A stretch of DNA of 64,000 nucleotides from NCBI RefSeq assembly GCF_964019385.1, contig NC_088650.1, forward strand, positions 28,877,489-28,941,488, given 5' to 3'. The first letter of the stretch is position 1, and the number at the start of each line of letters is the position of its first letter. The translations under genes were made by a program, and so were the position numbers. This DNA is from Sycon ciliatum. Lineage: Eukaryota > Porifera > Calcarea > Leucosolenida > Sycettidae. This document shows, in pieces, positions 1 to 11,257 of this stretch. The notes under the pieces were generated by a model. The model was not told the origin of the DNA. It made no database searches and saw only the letters and a program-made list of their open reading frames with translations.

Positions 1-1102
1 GTAACCACATTGGGGGTCACAGACACATCTGGAAACTTTAACAAGAATGAGTCCAGTGGAACAGCAACACAATCCACAGTGACAGATGCCTCTTGCACCG
101 ACTTGCACGGGACCAGCACGACATGGCCGGCAGGCAGAGTTAATTTACTACAAACAGTGACACGGGAATAGTACGTGCCCGGGTCTTCCTCAGAATTACT
201 ATCATTACTCCAAGAGTCAGATAGCGGTTCAGCGTCCGCCGCAACAACCGGACAGGGCTCTGATGGACCAACACTAGTAGCTTTCACGCCTAGCAGGACT
301 GACAGATCATTAAAAATTAGTGTGCCTTGAGCAATGTTCAATAATGCTCCATGGTCAAACAAGAAATCAGATCCCAATATCATATCATGGCGGATATCAG
401 GAGACACTACAAATGTATGCACGAATGAACGCTCTCCAATGCAGCATACAATATCCACAGCACCCAGAACCTGGAGTCCCTCACCATTAGCCGCACACAA
501 ACGGGGAGCAGCTTGCAAGGGCACATCACCATACGTGGACAAAAATGTTTGCTCATGCAACATAGAAACACAGGAACTAGAGTCAATTAACGCCGTTACA
601 CACTTGCCTTGAACATGGAGATCTAGCGTAGGGACTGACGATACAGCCTCGATACGTACTGCATCTGATGGCTCCTCGTGAACGACTGGGAGTTGTCCCA
701 CACCACCAGTCGTACTCAGTTTCCCGAGCGCCAAGGGTTGTGTGGGCAATCTAGAGCAAAATGGCCAGGTTGTCCACAACCACAACAAATCGGTGGTTCC
801 ACCTGACCACCACGACCATACGAATGTCCACGACCACTGCTACTACTATGAGGCTGATCAAATTCGAAACTTGCTCCTACTGGAACCTGTGTGCGTGGAG
901 CAACAATTTCCAAACAGCTGAGTCTCTTTTCGAGGTCGGTCAACCTGCGATCAAGTTTCTCGAGCGCCTGAGCTAGTTGATCACGCACTCCGGTGTCATT
1001 AGACTGGTGCAACTCTGATGCACTGGCATGTTCGTCAGACGGTATCTTGAACGGACGAGGTCGAGGGGACCTGGTCTTCTTTCTGCCTTTGGACTTGCCC
1101 AT
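1..1102 (-). mobile_element. LTR-type retroelement remnant: gag zinc-knuckle ORF and protease-like region
   Basis: Read on the minus strand, 1102-716 is a 128-residue ORF with a basic start, a short coiled-coil-like stretch and one CCHC knuckle (CCGCGQPGHFALDCP), typical of gag nucleocapsid. Downstream, towards base 1, conceptual translation shows an aspartic-protease-like region with a flap/'ILGSDF' motif like that of Ty3-type elements. The element runs off the left edge, so its reverse transcriptase and second LTR are not visible. It is treated as a fossil; completeness cannot be judged here. Family assignment (Ty3/gypsy-like) is inference. Confidence 0.6.
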
Positions 1103-1131
1103 CTCGATATCTCACTGCACTATCAATGGCC

Positions 1132-1640
1132 CATGCTACAAACATTTTGTAGTTCAAAAAAACTTTTGAAAATGTTACAAAAAAATTGACCTACACAAAA
1201 CATTCTGGTTACGTCACACGGATGTAGTGCACAGGACATGACGTCAACAGTGTACTTGCTAAGTATGCACGCACACTCACGTGCGCAAAATATTTTTGTG
1301 AAAATGTAGCCCTTTCTACACCAAACAAAACTGTTACTCTTGCACAGCGAACGATCAGTCAAGGAGTAAAGAATGGAAAACGAGACGAAGGCTAGAATGA
1401 TCAATACTAGTAAATTAGAACTTAGTCTGTGGGCTGGTCTCCCGAGTAGCTGGAACTGGTCTCAGACTCTCTGGAACTTGTCGACTCTGCAATTTGTCTT
1501 TCCTGCGGAGGCGTCTTCCCAGCCGTGGACAAAACCGACGACTATTTTTCCGCTGCCACCATTGTAACTCGTATACTCTCAGCACTCAAAGCACAATCAT
1601 ACTTGTTGTTACGTAAGTAGTTATCATTCGTTCATTGTCT
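1132..1640 (-). repeat. possible LTR/leader of the gag-bearing element
   Basis: Non-coding DNA just upstream (minus strand) of the gag-type ORF. It would fit an LTR plus leader: a TG start near 1640 and a CA end near 1132 followed by TGG, as at a primer-binding site. With no partner LTR in the window this is only a suggestion. Confidence 0.2.
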
Positions 1641-1801
1641 CACACGGAGAAGAAGAAGACAAGGCAGTGCGAGTATGCGCACTGCCATCCATGCATTCCT
1701 ACGGTGTACTATTTATGTGTATACAAATTACGTGTCATAAAGTAGCCATGCTACACATGTACTCAGTATGAGGTAGGGCTGAAACGATATGCAAAAACTG
1801 A

Positions 1802-2658
1802 TTAAAGGGGAAGTTAAGGCAAAAATCAAAATTTCACCAGTTGTAGTCTTCGGGGTGCTGAGTCGAATGGTCTTGGTCCGAGAAAGCTGAGACGCTCCCT
1901 TCCTACTTGAATCCCAATCGAACTCGCGCACTTCCACCGAAACTGGGTGACTGCGCCCTACGAGATGGGGATTTGTATGCAAAATGTCACTAAAAGCGCC
2001 ATTTCGTTCTTATAAAAGCACGGATGACCGCGATTGGCCCATATGTTGTAGTCTTTTGGACGCTGAGTCGACTGGTTTTGGTCCAAAAAGGTTGCGATGC
2101 AGCGTTCGCCCCTAATTCCCAATCGAACATGGTTGAACAAGCGGTCACGTGCTCCTGCGTACACCAGTCACCTGGTCACCGTGCCTGCAGGGTACAGCTT
2201 ACAGCCTGTTTTGACCTTTTTTGGGTGCAGTCCTGTCACTCGAGTTGAACTCGAGTTGAACCTTGGTGTGAAAGTTGTCGCCTGCTGGCGTGGTGACCAG
2301 GTGATTTGGGCACCCAGGAGCACGTGACCGCTTGTTCAACCATGTTCGATTGGGAATAAAGGAGGAACGCTGCATCGCAGCCTTTTCGGACCAAAACCAG
2401 TCGACTCAGCGTCCAAAAGACTTCAACATATGGGCCAATCGCGGTCATCCGTGCTTCTATAAGAACGAAATGGCGCTTTTAGTGACATTTTGCATACAAA
2501 TCCCCATCTCGTAGGGCGCAGTCACCAAGTTTCGGTGGAAGTGCGCGAGTTCGATTGGGATTCAAGTAGGAAGGGAGCGTCTCAGCTTTCTCGGACCAAG
2601 ACCATTCAACTCAGCACCCCGAAGACTACAACTGGTGAAATTTTGATTTTTGCCTTAA
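1802..2658. mobile_element. long foldback element, copy 1 (one end lost)
   Basis: The left arm (from 1814) and right arm (to 2658) are inverted copies about 350 bp long around a dissimilar centre (about 2160-2320). The arms are nearly identical to the second copy at 14192-15049. At the left, TTAA is followed by AGGGGAAG. The mirror of that terminus is missing on the right, where the sequence changes at an internal TTAA into unrelated DNA. There is no transposase gene, so this is a non-autonomous element; ORFs seen in it are shadows of the palindrome. Confidence 0.85.
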
Positions 2659-3911
2659 GGGGGCACATCACCCAAAAATTTCATATGGCATTCAATTGAC
2701 CGTAACTTTGGTGTTTCTCAGTGGATTTGAGTGAAATTTTGACCACACACTCCTGCCACTATGCTGGCCCTCAGGACATGATTTACAAGTTCTTGCGCCT
2801 CACTGACAGGCTTTCCAGGCCGGAAAAACTCAAATTTCCGGCATAGTGCCACGGTGTGCGAGCCACCCAGGAGCCAAACAAATGCATTTACATTTTTTTC
2901 ACATTTTCGTGCCCATTCTGTCCGTGCGCGGGACCCAAACCTAAAACAAGTCCAGAAGCAGCCATGGGTGGTGGGGTAGGGCCCCTCTACGTGGCCCTGG
3001 AATCTGTCACAACGGAACGAGTGGGCGTTCTCTCGCAAGCTCCCACAGGCCCAAGTCAATTTTTGAATTTTTTTAGGTTTAGCACGTGCTACGAGGTCGT
3101 ACCTTTGATACAACATCCAGTGCTGGGACCTCCACAGCAAGCCATTTCCACAGCGCTGCACACCAAATCCAGGATGCCCTCAGAAACCGGCAAAGACTGC
3201 CACTCACGTTTCACTACTGCCTAGTACTGAATCCTACCTGACTTCTTGACACGACTCAAACTTGCCAAAGTCACTAAATCAACGTCAACTACAATAATCA
3301 AGCCACATATCTGCAACGTCACGAGGGTGCTGGCAAAAGTCCTGCTGCACGGCGGCGGGCTTCGGCGGCGGGCTTCGCCCGCCGCCGTGCAGCCCAATAC
3401 GTGGTTTTTTAACGTGATTTTTTGGACTTTTTTGGACTTGGGGCAAAATTCTGCACACTTTCGCGTGTTTCCATAATACGACAAGTTGCGCACGGTCTGC
3501 TCACATTCAAATACAGTGCTGCCAACAAATGACAGCATGCAACAAAATATCTTTCCTTGCAAGGGCACATTTTCGGCCATAACTCTTGAACGGCTGGTCA
3601 GATAGGGACACAGTTTTCAGAGAATTTGCAGGTATTCATGCTCTTTCAACTGACGTTTTTTTTACTGTAAACAGCTCTCCTGTACGAAGACTGGGTTCGA
3701 ATTATCCAACCGGCGCACTTTTCGTACTTCGAATTATGCATTCGATTTTGACTTGAACGTAGCACTCAATATGAATTTACAAATTCGATTTTTCAGCGAA
3801 TTTTTTTTCTATGTTTCTCGTCACCTGAAAATCTAAAAACGTATGCGAGAGGTGGAAAAAAATAAAAAATGGCCGAAAAATAAAAAAAGTTTTTTAGACC
3901 TTTGTTCACAC
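2659..3911. other. no recognised gene; hairpin-bearing, probably old repeat DNA
   Basis: Several overlapping ORFs on both strands (for example 2718-3161 minus) show no recognisable domain. A GC-rich 17-bp stem (3344-3360 with 3377-3393) and a T-rich tract stand out. Part of 3830-3870 (gcgagaggtggaaaaaa) recurs at 30598, which suggests that this is transposon debris. Confidence 0.4.
3344..3393. repeat. GC-rich perfect stem-loop
   Basis: GCTGCACGGCGGCGGGC at 3344 is exactly mirrored at 3377-3393 around a 16-base loop, which itself repeats GGCGGCGGGCTTC. It lies in otherwise AT-rich DNA. Confidence 0.8.
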
Positions 3912-3914
3912 TAA

Positions 3915-4307
3915 GGGCGCGTTTGGTTGGTACGAACTAGAACAGGATTCACCAGAACAGCGCGTTTGGTTGGGACTGCACCTGTTCTGGGTCGGCCAGA
4001 ACATGTTCTGCTTGCTCCGGCCTCGAGGCCGGAGTAGACCGAGCAGTTTCACTTTTTCACAGTGAAACCTGGCGGGAACATCGATTTTGGTCCCAAATGA
4101 TCACGTGCATACGCTTTTGGGTTGGACTCGTCGTACCGTACAAAGTGACCATGGTGACCCATACACATTTTGAAGAATGCACCAAGTTTGGCACATTTTT
4201 CCACAAAAATGTGCTCTGTTTCTGGAGTAGCGTTTGGTTGGCATGAGGCTGCTCCATGTGCACCAGCTGTTCGATCCTGTTCTAGATCGTACCAACCAAA
4301 CGCACCC
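3915..4307. mobile_element. MITE with TAA duplication (PIF/Harbinger-like)
   Basis: Terminal inverted repeats GGGCGCGTTTGGTTGGTACG and its near-mirror ending CCAACCAAACGCACCC are flanked on each side by TAA (3912-3914, 4308-4310). A 3-bp TNA target duplication is characteristic of PIF/Harbinger elements. No transposase ORF. Confidence 0.75.
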
Positions 4308-4333
4308 TAAAATCCACCAATACACCATGCAAA

Positions 4334-4376
4334 ATAGCATCAAGAGTTCATGGGGGTTATGAACTCTTGATGCTAT
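4334..4376. repeat. perfect 18-bp stem-loop
   Basis: ATAGCATCAAGAGTTCAT is exactly mirrored across a 7-base loop (gggggtt). The core ggggggttatgtactcttg recurs at about 15318 and 20321 without the full hairpin, so it probably marks an end of a dispersed element. Confidence 0.75.
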
Positions 4377-5090
4377 CCATAGTTAGCAACTAGTATGTGG
4401 TATAGGAGCTTCTGTCACAATCTGTACATGTGCAGCTAGATTGCGCACAATAATTGGTGACCTCGCATCATGTGTCGCGCAGGCCAGGCCACATTATGTA
4501 CATGTGCATGAGTGTGCTGGTTCCCACATGCACAGTCAGTGCAGCACACTTTTTTCTTTTTGTCCTCCAGACTCCTGAATCGTATGCGCGCGGGTGACGA
4601 GAAACATAGATATAAAAACGTGTGGGGGTCGTCGCAAAAGTTGTCTGTCGTCCCTGAAACGAACGTCGTTCATTTCGTACTTGGACCCCTCCCCTCCCTC
4701 TGAAACGAACACAGCTTCCTATGCTGGACGACGAAAATCGCATGCATGTATATGTCATATGTTCAGTGTCGGTCGAATTGCGATTTTGGCTCTCACCCCG
4801 GCCCCCCCCCCCCAAATGAATCATGTTCGTTTCAGGGACGACAAAAAACTTTTGAGACGACCCCATAATTATAGCTTAACAATCGATATAACGATATTCG
4901 CGCTCGCTGGATCAGTGTACGCACTAACTTAACAGTATCTGTCTACCACCAGTGTACAATGTAGTAGTGGACATGTGCATGCCATGCATGCCATGCCAGT
5001 GCACATCGCGGTTTGGACCCGGTACACACAGTAACACAGTACACGCAGCACTCACAGCACTGATTTACTCGCGTTCTGGCATCTCACACA
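4377..5090. other. no gene recognised
   Basis: This stretch contains a short C-tract (about 4801-4812) and short palindromic ATG/CAT-rich motifs. A fragment near 4585-4620 (cgagaaacatagatataaaa) recurs near 31575. No supported coding exon. Confidence 0.4.
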
Positions 5091-5104
5091 CGTGCATCTA
5101 CATA

Positions 5105-5190
5105 GTTCAGTAGTTTCGTTATTTAGAAAAGCGATCCTGTCAGCTTTTCTATTATTTAGAAAAGCGATCCTGTCAGCTTTTCTATTATTG
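5105..5190 (+). repeat. 33-bp direct tandem repeat
   Basis: Two adjacent copies of a unit centred on TTTAGAAAAGCGATCCTGTC, with a third, rearranged relative near 5615-5665. It sits immediately upstream of the candidate small gene. Confidence 0.75.
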
Positions 5191-5197
5191 TGTTCAC

Positions 5198-6015
5198 ATG
5201 GCAAGAAAAACGACACCGCTATGCTACGTAAGTTTCCACGTAAGGTGCTCGGTATTTCACTTAGGCTACGTAAGTCTCTACGTATGGTGCTCGGTATTAG
5301 ATCTACCAACGGGTGGTAGCCGCGTGCTGTGCACGTGCACGGCAGACTTTGTGTTCAATCGATTAATCCGCGGATATCCGTGTTCGGATGTGCATGCGCG
5401 AGGAACTTCCTTCTTTGGAACTGCTTCTTGCATGAGCTGTTTCGGATATTTCGTCTCCTGGCCTGGCTTATCGAAGTTCGTTTCGGCGCTGCTGAGACCT
5501 CATTTCGCGGAATATTACTCAATTACAGGTGAGTTGACCAGTTGCCTTTGATTCATTTGCTTGTGTTGACTCTTTCATTCACGAAAAGTGTGCTGATTTT
5601 AGGCGGAATGCAATAAATAATGGAAAAGCTGACAGGATCTCTTTTCTAAATTTAGCTTTTCGGCTGCCGAGGCCACCTTTTACGGAATATCGGTATTCGA
5701 TGACAGATGATCTCTGAGTTGACCGGTTTCCTTCGATTCATTTGCTTATGCTCACCCTTTCATTTACGGAAACGTGTGCTGATTTTATTCGGATTTAGAT
5801 CCATTTTTGTCTCTTTGCCCTTGTCTACAGTGTGCGAAGAACGCGAGTTCACCTTCTTGACGGTAAGGCTTATGTTAGATGTGTTCTCGAAATACTCATA
5901 TTCATTGTACATTGGTACGTTACAAGTAAGGCACTGGTCAGTGGCATACTATCGTTGGCAGTTCCCAATCTGGAGGGAAAGGTTCAAGGACCCATTGACC
6001 GAGTTTGCAAAATAA
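5198..6015 (+). CDS. candidate three-exon small gene, unknown product
   Basis: Exon a (ATG 5198 to 5529) ends at ACAG|GTGAGT. Exon b is a 32-nt micro-exon (5831-5862) with a strong pyrimidine tract, CTACAG acceptor and ACG|GTAAGG donor. Exon c (5962-6015) reads FPIWRERFKDPLTEFAK to a TAA that overlaps an AATAAA signal. The phases agree (1 into 1, 0 into 0), giving about 139 residues. Exon a carries a 43-bp tandem duplication that repeats 'YVS.(F/L)(H)V.CSV' in the protein, and the exon a/intron junction is partly duplicated around 5650-5790. No domain is recognised. It may be a young or non-functional gene; start choice is uncertain. Confidence 0.35.
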
Positions 6016-6017
6016 AT
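6012..6017 (+). terminator. AATAAA polyadenylation signal candidate
   Basis: AAAATAAATT overlaps the stop codon of the candidate small gene; consistent with a 3' end before the MITE at 6060. Confidence 0.3.
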
Positions 6018-6059
6018 TCGCATATCAGGGAAAATCTCCATTGTGGAGAGGTTCAGTAA

Positions 6060-6490
6060 GGCTGTGTTTACATGAGGCGTTTCAACCCGGGTTGAGTTCG
6101 ACCCGGGTCAGATTTCAACCCGCCATGTGCACAAAGTGAATGGCGCGTTTACATGACGCATTGCGCTTGACCCGGGTTGAAATTTCGCCCCGGGTTGATT
6201 TCAACCCTCCCCCCAAGGGGAGGGTTGAAACCAACCCGGGTCAAGAAAATCGTACAAACGTACTTCTGTGCGTATCTCGCGCCAGGTTTGAACAGCACTG
6301 CCGATGCAAATTTCGCGCGAACGGATTCACGTGACCATGCAGGACTGTAGAAGTGGACTTTTGGCGGCATATCAGTATTTGACCCGGGTCAACTGTCTTC
6401 ATGTAAACGCTCACCTCTTTTGTCTATCGTACAGACTTTCAACCCGGGCTGAACTCGACCCGGGTTGAAATTTCTCATGTAAACACAGCC
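6060..6490. mobile_element. MITE with TAA duplication and CCCGGGTTGA repeats
   Basis: Ends GGCTGTGTTTACATGA and TCATGTAAACACAGCC, flanked by TAA on both sides. The interior is built from many copies of the motif gacccgggt/tcaacccggg, an unusual sub-terminal repeat pattern. PIF/Harbinger-type by duplication length; non-autonomous. Confidence 0.8.
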
Positions 6491-6754
6491 TAACTTGTTT
6501 GCTTCATACGAAACAATCCAATGGGTGGAGTCTCGTGAAAATCTCGTACTTGTATGATTGGATTTGTTTACTCGAGCCTGGGCTGTTTGATTTGTGAGTA
6601 CCGCCGAGATTGCACTGCCCCAAATAAAGTTTCGTGCCGCCAAAGCTAGAAATACGACCTGCAATCTGTTTGTAGTACCTGCAAGAATGTGGAGTACATG
6701 TATCGTACTTTTTCTGTTTCAGTTGCCGTCATGTTGCTAAAGAAAGGTTCAGTA

Positions 6755-7024
6755 GAGAGGTTCTGCAAAACGAAAATTCGAACGAAGTTTCGCGACAGTC
6801 CTTGTGAAAGTGTGTACGAAATTTTGCACGAACTTTACGTTCTGCACAGTTTGCGCGGGCCAAGTGCACGTACACCATGACCCGATCTCACGAAATTTCC
6901 TACGACAGTTCATTTCGCGTTCCCTGCAAGTTTCGCGTCCAAAGGTGCGAAAGTTCGTGCGAAGTTTCGCACTTCATGATGTAGAGCGAAAGTTTGTACG
7001 CATTTTCGTTTTGCAGAACCTCTC
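6755..7024. mobile_element. TA-flanked MITE, GAGAGGTTCTGC family
   Basis: Inverted ends GAGAGGTTCTGCAAAACGAA and TTCGTTTTGCAGAACCTCTC lie between TA dinucleotides. The interior is rich in cgaaa/tttcg words. Related elements lie at 20370-20672 and 29755-29969. Confidence 0.7.
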
Positions 7025-7134
7025 TAGTTTGTTTCATACGATACGAGTCAATGAGTCGGTGTGGCTTAGAATCTTTCGCTGAAGAAGAAATCTATTCATC
7101 TGTCTATTGGAGAAATAAGATTGAGTATTCACTG

Positions 7135-7474
7135 TGTTATGAACCCTCTAAGATTCTCTAAACTGTCAGGATCGTACGACCACACGGCACGAGGACAACT
7201 CTTTTCCTTTACACAGTATATTTCACTTCATCTGATAATTAACAATGAACACGAATAACACCAGCTATTTATAGCATGCAGAAACAGCGTACATGCAAAA
7301 CATAAGCATATAAAACTGGACATAACAGCGTATACAGCAAAACGCACACAACGCATATAGCGTATGCCATGCAGCAACATCAGCGGTACAGCGGAGTCGA
7401 AATACAACATTTCAACGAATACAATGCCATAAGCGCGAAGGCCTTTCCCAATTGAGAACTGGTGGTTTACAACA
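7135..7474 (-). repeat. 3' LTR of the BEL/Pao element
   Basis: About 340 bp, TG...CA bounded, nearly identical to 12470-12804. A purine-rich tract (minus-strand CCCTTTGGTGGGGAGAA) abuts its inner edge, as expected for plus-strand priming. Confidence 0.95.
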
Positions 7475-7522
7475 TTCTCCCCACCAAAGGGCTTCTCACC
7501 GCCGTACAACAATGCACACAAG

Positions 7523-10500
7523 TCAAAAACGATCCGGGGCTCTGACTACACGCCCAGAACGCGTCATCTCCTGCTGCCGTGGTGGTGGTAACGGTGCTGG
7601 CGGTTCATACGCTCGCTGCTGAGGGACGATAGCAGGTTGAGCGGTATCGGCAAGCCCAGGAGCCACGTCCTGTGACGATACTTCTAATGGCACTAACCTT
7701 TGGATCGGCCTCAACAGGGTACTGGTACTCAACTTAACCTTGGCAACACGACGCTTGCCATCTCGACCAGGGAATAACTCGATGATCCGTCCCAAACGCC
7801 AGAACTGTTTGCGCTTGGTATCATCGAGAACAAAGACAACATCACCCACAGCTAAAGGGCGCGACATGGTCTGTTGGTGCTTGTTCAGCTGACTTAGGTA
7901 CTCCACCTCCCAACGATTCTTGACATGCTTCAGTGTCTGACTGAGGTAACGCAATCTCGCTGACATATGCGTAGCGTCCGGGGTACCTGCTGGCTTCGCT
8001 GACGACATCCAAATGTTACCCATCATCATTGCAGGGGTTACTGGTGGCTCATCCAGGCTATCAGACACATAAGTTAACGAACGACTATTCACCACTGCTT
8101 CAACCTCATACAAGATGGTCTCAAGCTCCTGAACCTTCAGAAACGCTGTTCCCATTACCTTTTTCAAGGCACTCTTCACTGTACCAACCATTCGCTCATA
8201 GAAGCCACCATGCCATGGTGCAGCTGGAGGATTGAACATCCATGGCACACTCAGTTTGTCAGATGCCGCCTTGAACGTTGTAGCGTTGTCAGACCTGATC
8301 CGAGACGGCAAACTACGTCTCGCAACAAACTTCCGAAATGCCATCAAGAATGACTCGGTACTTAAACTATCGACCACCTCCAAGTGAACTGCTCTGGTGG
8401 TGGCACACACAAACAATGCTATCCATACCTTCGGAGATGACTCACCACGGCGCACGTACAACGGACCAGCATAGTCGATGCCGGTAGTTGCGAACGGCCT
8501 CTCGTGAACAACTCGGTCTTCTGGCAGCGGCGGGCAGACTTCTGAGGCAGCCTTAGCCTTGTAGCGGCAGCATGTAACACATCGCTGAGTAATGTTGCGT
8601 AGCGCTCGTCGACCACCGATAATCCAGACTTTCTGACGGATAAACGACAAGACTCCTTCTACACCTTGGTGCATCCTTTCAACATGCATTTTCTCCAACA
8701 GCAAATCGGTCAGATGATGTTTGCCTAACAGGACTGGGTGCTTGGCTCCATACGCCAACTCGCTGTGCTGAAGTCGTCCCCCGGCTCTGAGCACTCCATG
8801 CTCATCCAGAAACGGTGCAAGCTGATACACCTTCGACCCGGGCTTCACTGGTTGACCTTGCTTGATCAGCTCAAGATCCTCAGCGAAACATGCGGCTTGA
8901 ACGATGCGGTACAATACGTTGTCTGCTGCAAAATAGAGTTCAGCACGAGGCTCAGTGTGCTTCCACTGCAACATCCGAGTCACCATGCCCTGTGCCCTCG
9001 ACCATTTACTGAATCGGAGCCACCATTCCTTATCAGATTCTCGACTACAGGTGGTGGCTGACACTCGTACTTCTACACTGGACTCATCTGTAGCTGCGGT
9101 TGAGGATGCGGTGGGCCAGTCATTGGGCTCCGTGATCCACGTTGGTCCGCCCCTCCAGAACGGACTACGGATCTGCTGTGCACTACTCCCACGCGACGGT
9201 AAATCTGCTGGGTTGTGAAGGCCTGGGCAATGGTTCCACACAATGCCGACCTTCTTCGATATCTCTTGGACTTGACTGACGCGGTTAGCCACAAATGTTT
9301 TCCATTTGTACGATGGATTACTGATCCAATGAACGGTAGTGAGACTGTCAGTCCAGCCATAGACTTGCGTGACGGTCACACGCAGCTCCTTCACCACAAA
9401 CTCAGCGTAGCGAGCCGCTAGACATACTGCTTGTAACTCAAGGCGGGCTAACGTGGGTGGAGACACGGGTACCACTTTGGCCTTGGCAAATACCAAGTGC
9501 GACTGTCCATTGACGACTGCATACAAACAACATACAAACGCTTTCTCACTGGCATCGGCGAAGGCATGAAGCGCAATCGGCGTGTCAAGATTGCAGCAAA
9601 TCCAACGTGGTATGTCAATGCTCACCACTTCGGCCAACTCTCCCCACCATTGCGCACATGCGGCTGCGATGCCATCAGGCAACATATCATCCCAGTCGCC
9701 TCCGACTTTCCAGGCTTGCTGTAGCAGTATCTTTCCCGGCACAACTGCCGGTGCTGCTAGACCTAGCGGATCAAACACTGATGCAACACACTTGAGGAGG
9801 GATCGCCGGGTCCAAACAGACGGCCTATCGGACTCGCCTAGCGCTGCTATGCTGAGCAAGTCATCACTGGTTTTCCATTTCAGACCGAGGACTTTATCTC
9901 CGGCCTCTGGATCGCACGGGATTTCGTTGCCTCGCCACTTGCGTAACTCCATGCCAGCATCCGTAAGCACACGCACGCTGAACTCTTGCATCTCCTTGGC
10001 TTCCGAGGCATTTGACACACTAGAGACCAAATCCTCAACGTAGAAACTCGTGAGCAAGAGATCAATACGATCTCGCTCTTTGGGTGCAGACGACGCCCGT
10101 AGCTCCTTCAAGTGATGCTGAATCACCGCAGTAAGCATGTACGGTGAGCAGTTTACGCCAAATGGCAGTTTCGTTAGCCTCCAAGTTAACAGTTCATCGC
10201 TGTCGCTTCGACCGGGCCACAAGAAACGCAGGTACGGACGGTCTTCGGGATTAACCGCGACCATGAAGAAAGCCTTGCGGATGTCCGCTTGCAGCGCGCT
10301 CTTATATTCACGGAACCGTAATAGCATACCTGCGAGACTCGGCAATAGCGACGGTCCAGGGTCAACCATGTCGTTCAACGACTTGCCATCTGGAGCCGTC
10401 GCCGAGGCATTGAACACCACTCTTAACTTCGTGGTTGCAGCGTGCTCGCGGAATACACCATGATGCGGTACATAGTACCCGGCATCGCTCTCACATGGCT

Positions 10501-11224
10501 CCAGCTCAATTGCTCCAAGCTCGCGGTACTCCCTGATCAGCACATCATCATAGAGCGCACGCTTCCCATTCCTCTTCAGCTTTTCAAGAAGCCGCGTTGC
10601 GATGACTCTAGCTTGAGCAAAGTTATCCGTTGGGCGACGCTCATTTCGCCACAAGAGACCCACTTGGTACCCGCTGCCCTGGCGACATAGCGGGAAAGAT
10701 GGCAGGTGCTGATGTTGTTCTGGAGGTTCATCCAACTGCCATAGTTGTTCAATGTGGGCTGTGACACATGACACGGTCACCGGCTGACTGTTTCGACTTG
10801 GTGCAGACGCTGGACCAGATAATACATTACCTATCTCTGTGTTCCACACCGTCTCACCATTAACTTCCTTCTTGCTGTGCAGTACCGCGTTGATATAGTC
10901 TGCACCAATCAGCATATGTATTTCGTCTGATGTCCCTTGTTGAGGCTTGTCACTCAGCTCTACTCCCCAACTGTGCCACTGCGCAATGGTCTGCGGACTT
11001 GCGCACTTCAGGTCCAGCTCAAGCGTTGGTTTCACGAACGCGCGTACCCGAATGCTAGCGGAGCTACCCTGGATCGTGATGGCGTACTTATCCATGCGCT
11101 GTTGGGTTGGTTCCGCGCCGAACGGCTTCACCTCTACATTTTCAACCCCAACGTGTTCTGCATCGATTGCTGACACCAACGCTGCAGTCACGAATGACGC
11201 CTCAGCACCCGAGTCCAGGAACAC
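7523..11224 (-). CDS. pol: BEL/Pao pol polyprotein
   Basis: One open frame of 1233 residues. In order it holds an aspartic protease start (FLDSGAEASFV), a reverse transcriptase (FFMVAVNPEDRPYLRFLW; FYVEDLVSS catalytic box), RNase H (HAFADASEKAFV), an HHCC-like region, a DDE integrase core (TTGIDYAGPLYV; RSDNATTF; HGGFYERMVGTVKSAL) and the Pao-type C-terminal domain. It would make cDNA from element RNA and insert it. The plus-strand ORFs overlapping this stretch are shadows. Confidence 0.95.
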   Translation of the reverse strand: MFLDSGAEASFVTAALVSAIDAEHVGVENVEVKPFGAEPTQQRMDKYAITIQGSSASIRVRAFVKPTLELDLKCASPQTIAQWHSWGVELSDKPQQGTSDEIHMLIGADYINAVLHSKKEVNGETVWNTEIGNVLSGPASAPSRNSQPVTVSCVTAHIEQLWQLDEPPEQHQHLPSFPLCRQGSGYQVGLLWRNERRPTDNFAQARVIATRLLEKLKRNGKRALYDDVLIREYRELGAIELEPCESDAGYYVPHHGVFREHAATTKLRVVFNASATAPDGKSLNDMVDPGPSLLPSLAGMLLRFREYKSALQADIRKAFFMVAVNPEDRPYLRFLWPGRSDSDELLTWRLTKLPFGVNCSPYMLTAVIQHHLKELRASSAPKERDRIDLLLTSFYVEDLVSSVSNASEAKEMQEFSVRVLTDAGMELRKWRGNEIPCDPEAGDKVLGLKWKTSDDLLSIAALGESDRPSVWTRRSLLKCVASVFDPLGLAAPAVVPGKILLQQAWKVGGDWDDMLPDGIAAACAQWWGELAEVVSIDIPRWICCNLDTPIALHAFADASEKAFVCCLYAVVNGQSHLVFAKAKVVPVSPPTLARLELQAVCLAARYAEFVVKELRVTVTQVYGWTDSLTTVHWISNPSYKWKTFVANRVSQVQEISKKVGIVWNHCPGLHNPADLPSRGSSAQQIRSPFWRGGPTWITEPNDWPTASSTAATDESSVEVRVSATTCSRESDKEWWLRFSKWSRAQGMVTRMLQWKHTEPRAELYFAADNVLYRIVQAACFAEDLELIKQGQPVKPGSKVYQLAPFLDEHGVLRAGGRLQHSELAYGAKHPVLLGKHHLTDLLLEKMHVERMHQGVEGVLSFIRQKVWIIGGRRALRNITQRCVTCCRYKAKAASEVCPPLPEDRVVHERPFATTGIDYAGPLYVRRGESSPKVWIALFVCATTRAVHLEVVDSLSTESFLMAFRKFVARRSLPSRIRSDNATTFKAASDKLSVPWMFNPPAAPWHGGFYERMVGTVKSALKKVMGTAFLKVQELETILYEVEAVVNSRSLTYVSDSLDEPPVTPAMMMGNIWMSSAKPAGTPDATHMSARLRYLSQTLKHVKNRWEVEYLSQLNKHQQTMSRPLAVGDVVFVLDDTKRKQFWRLGRIIELFPGRDGKRRVAKVKLSTSTLLRPIQRLVPLEVSSQDVAPGLADTAQPAIVPQQRAYEPPAPLPPPRQQEMTRSGRVVRAPDRF

Positions 11225-11257
11225 GCGAACCTTCGCGTTTCGAGTTCTTCCCTCAAC

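Noticed and set aside
4512-4932. Overlapping ORFs on both strands near 4.5-4.9 kb as a gene
   Set aside because: No domain, no consistent splice sites, a C-tract within, and fragments that recur elsewhere as repeat debris.
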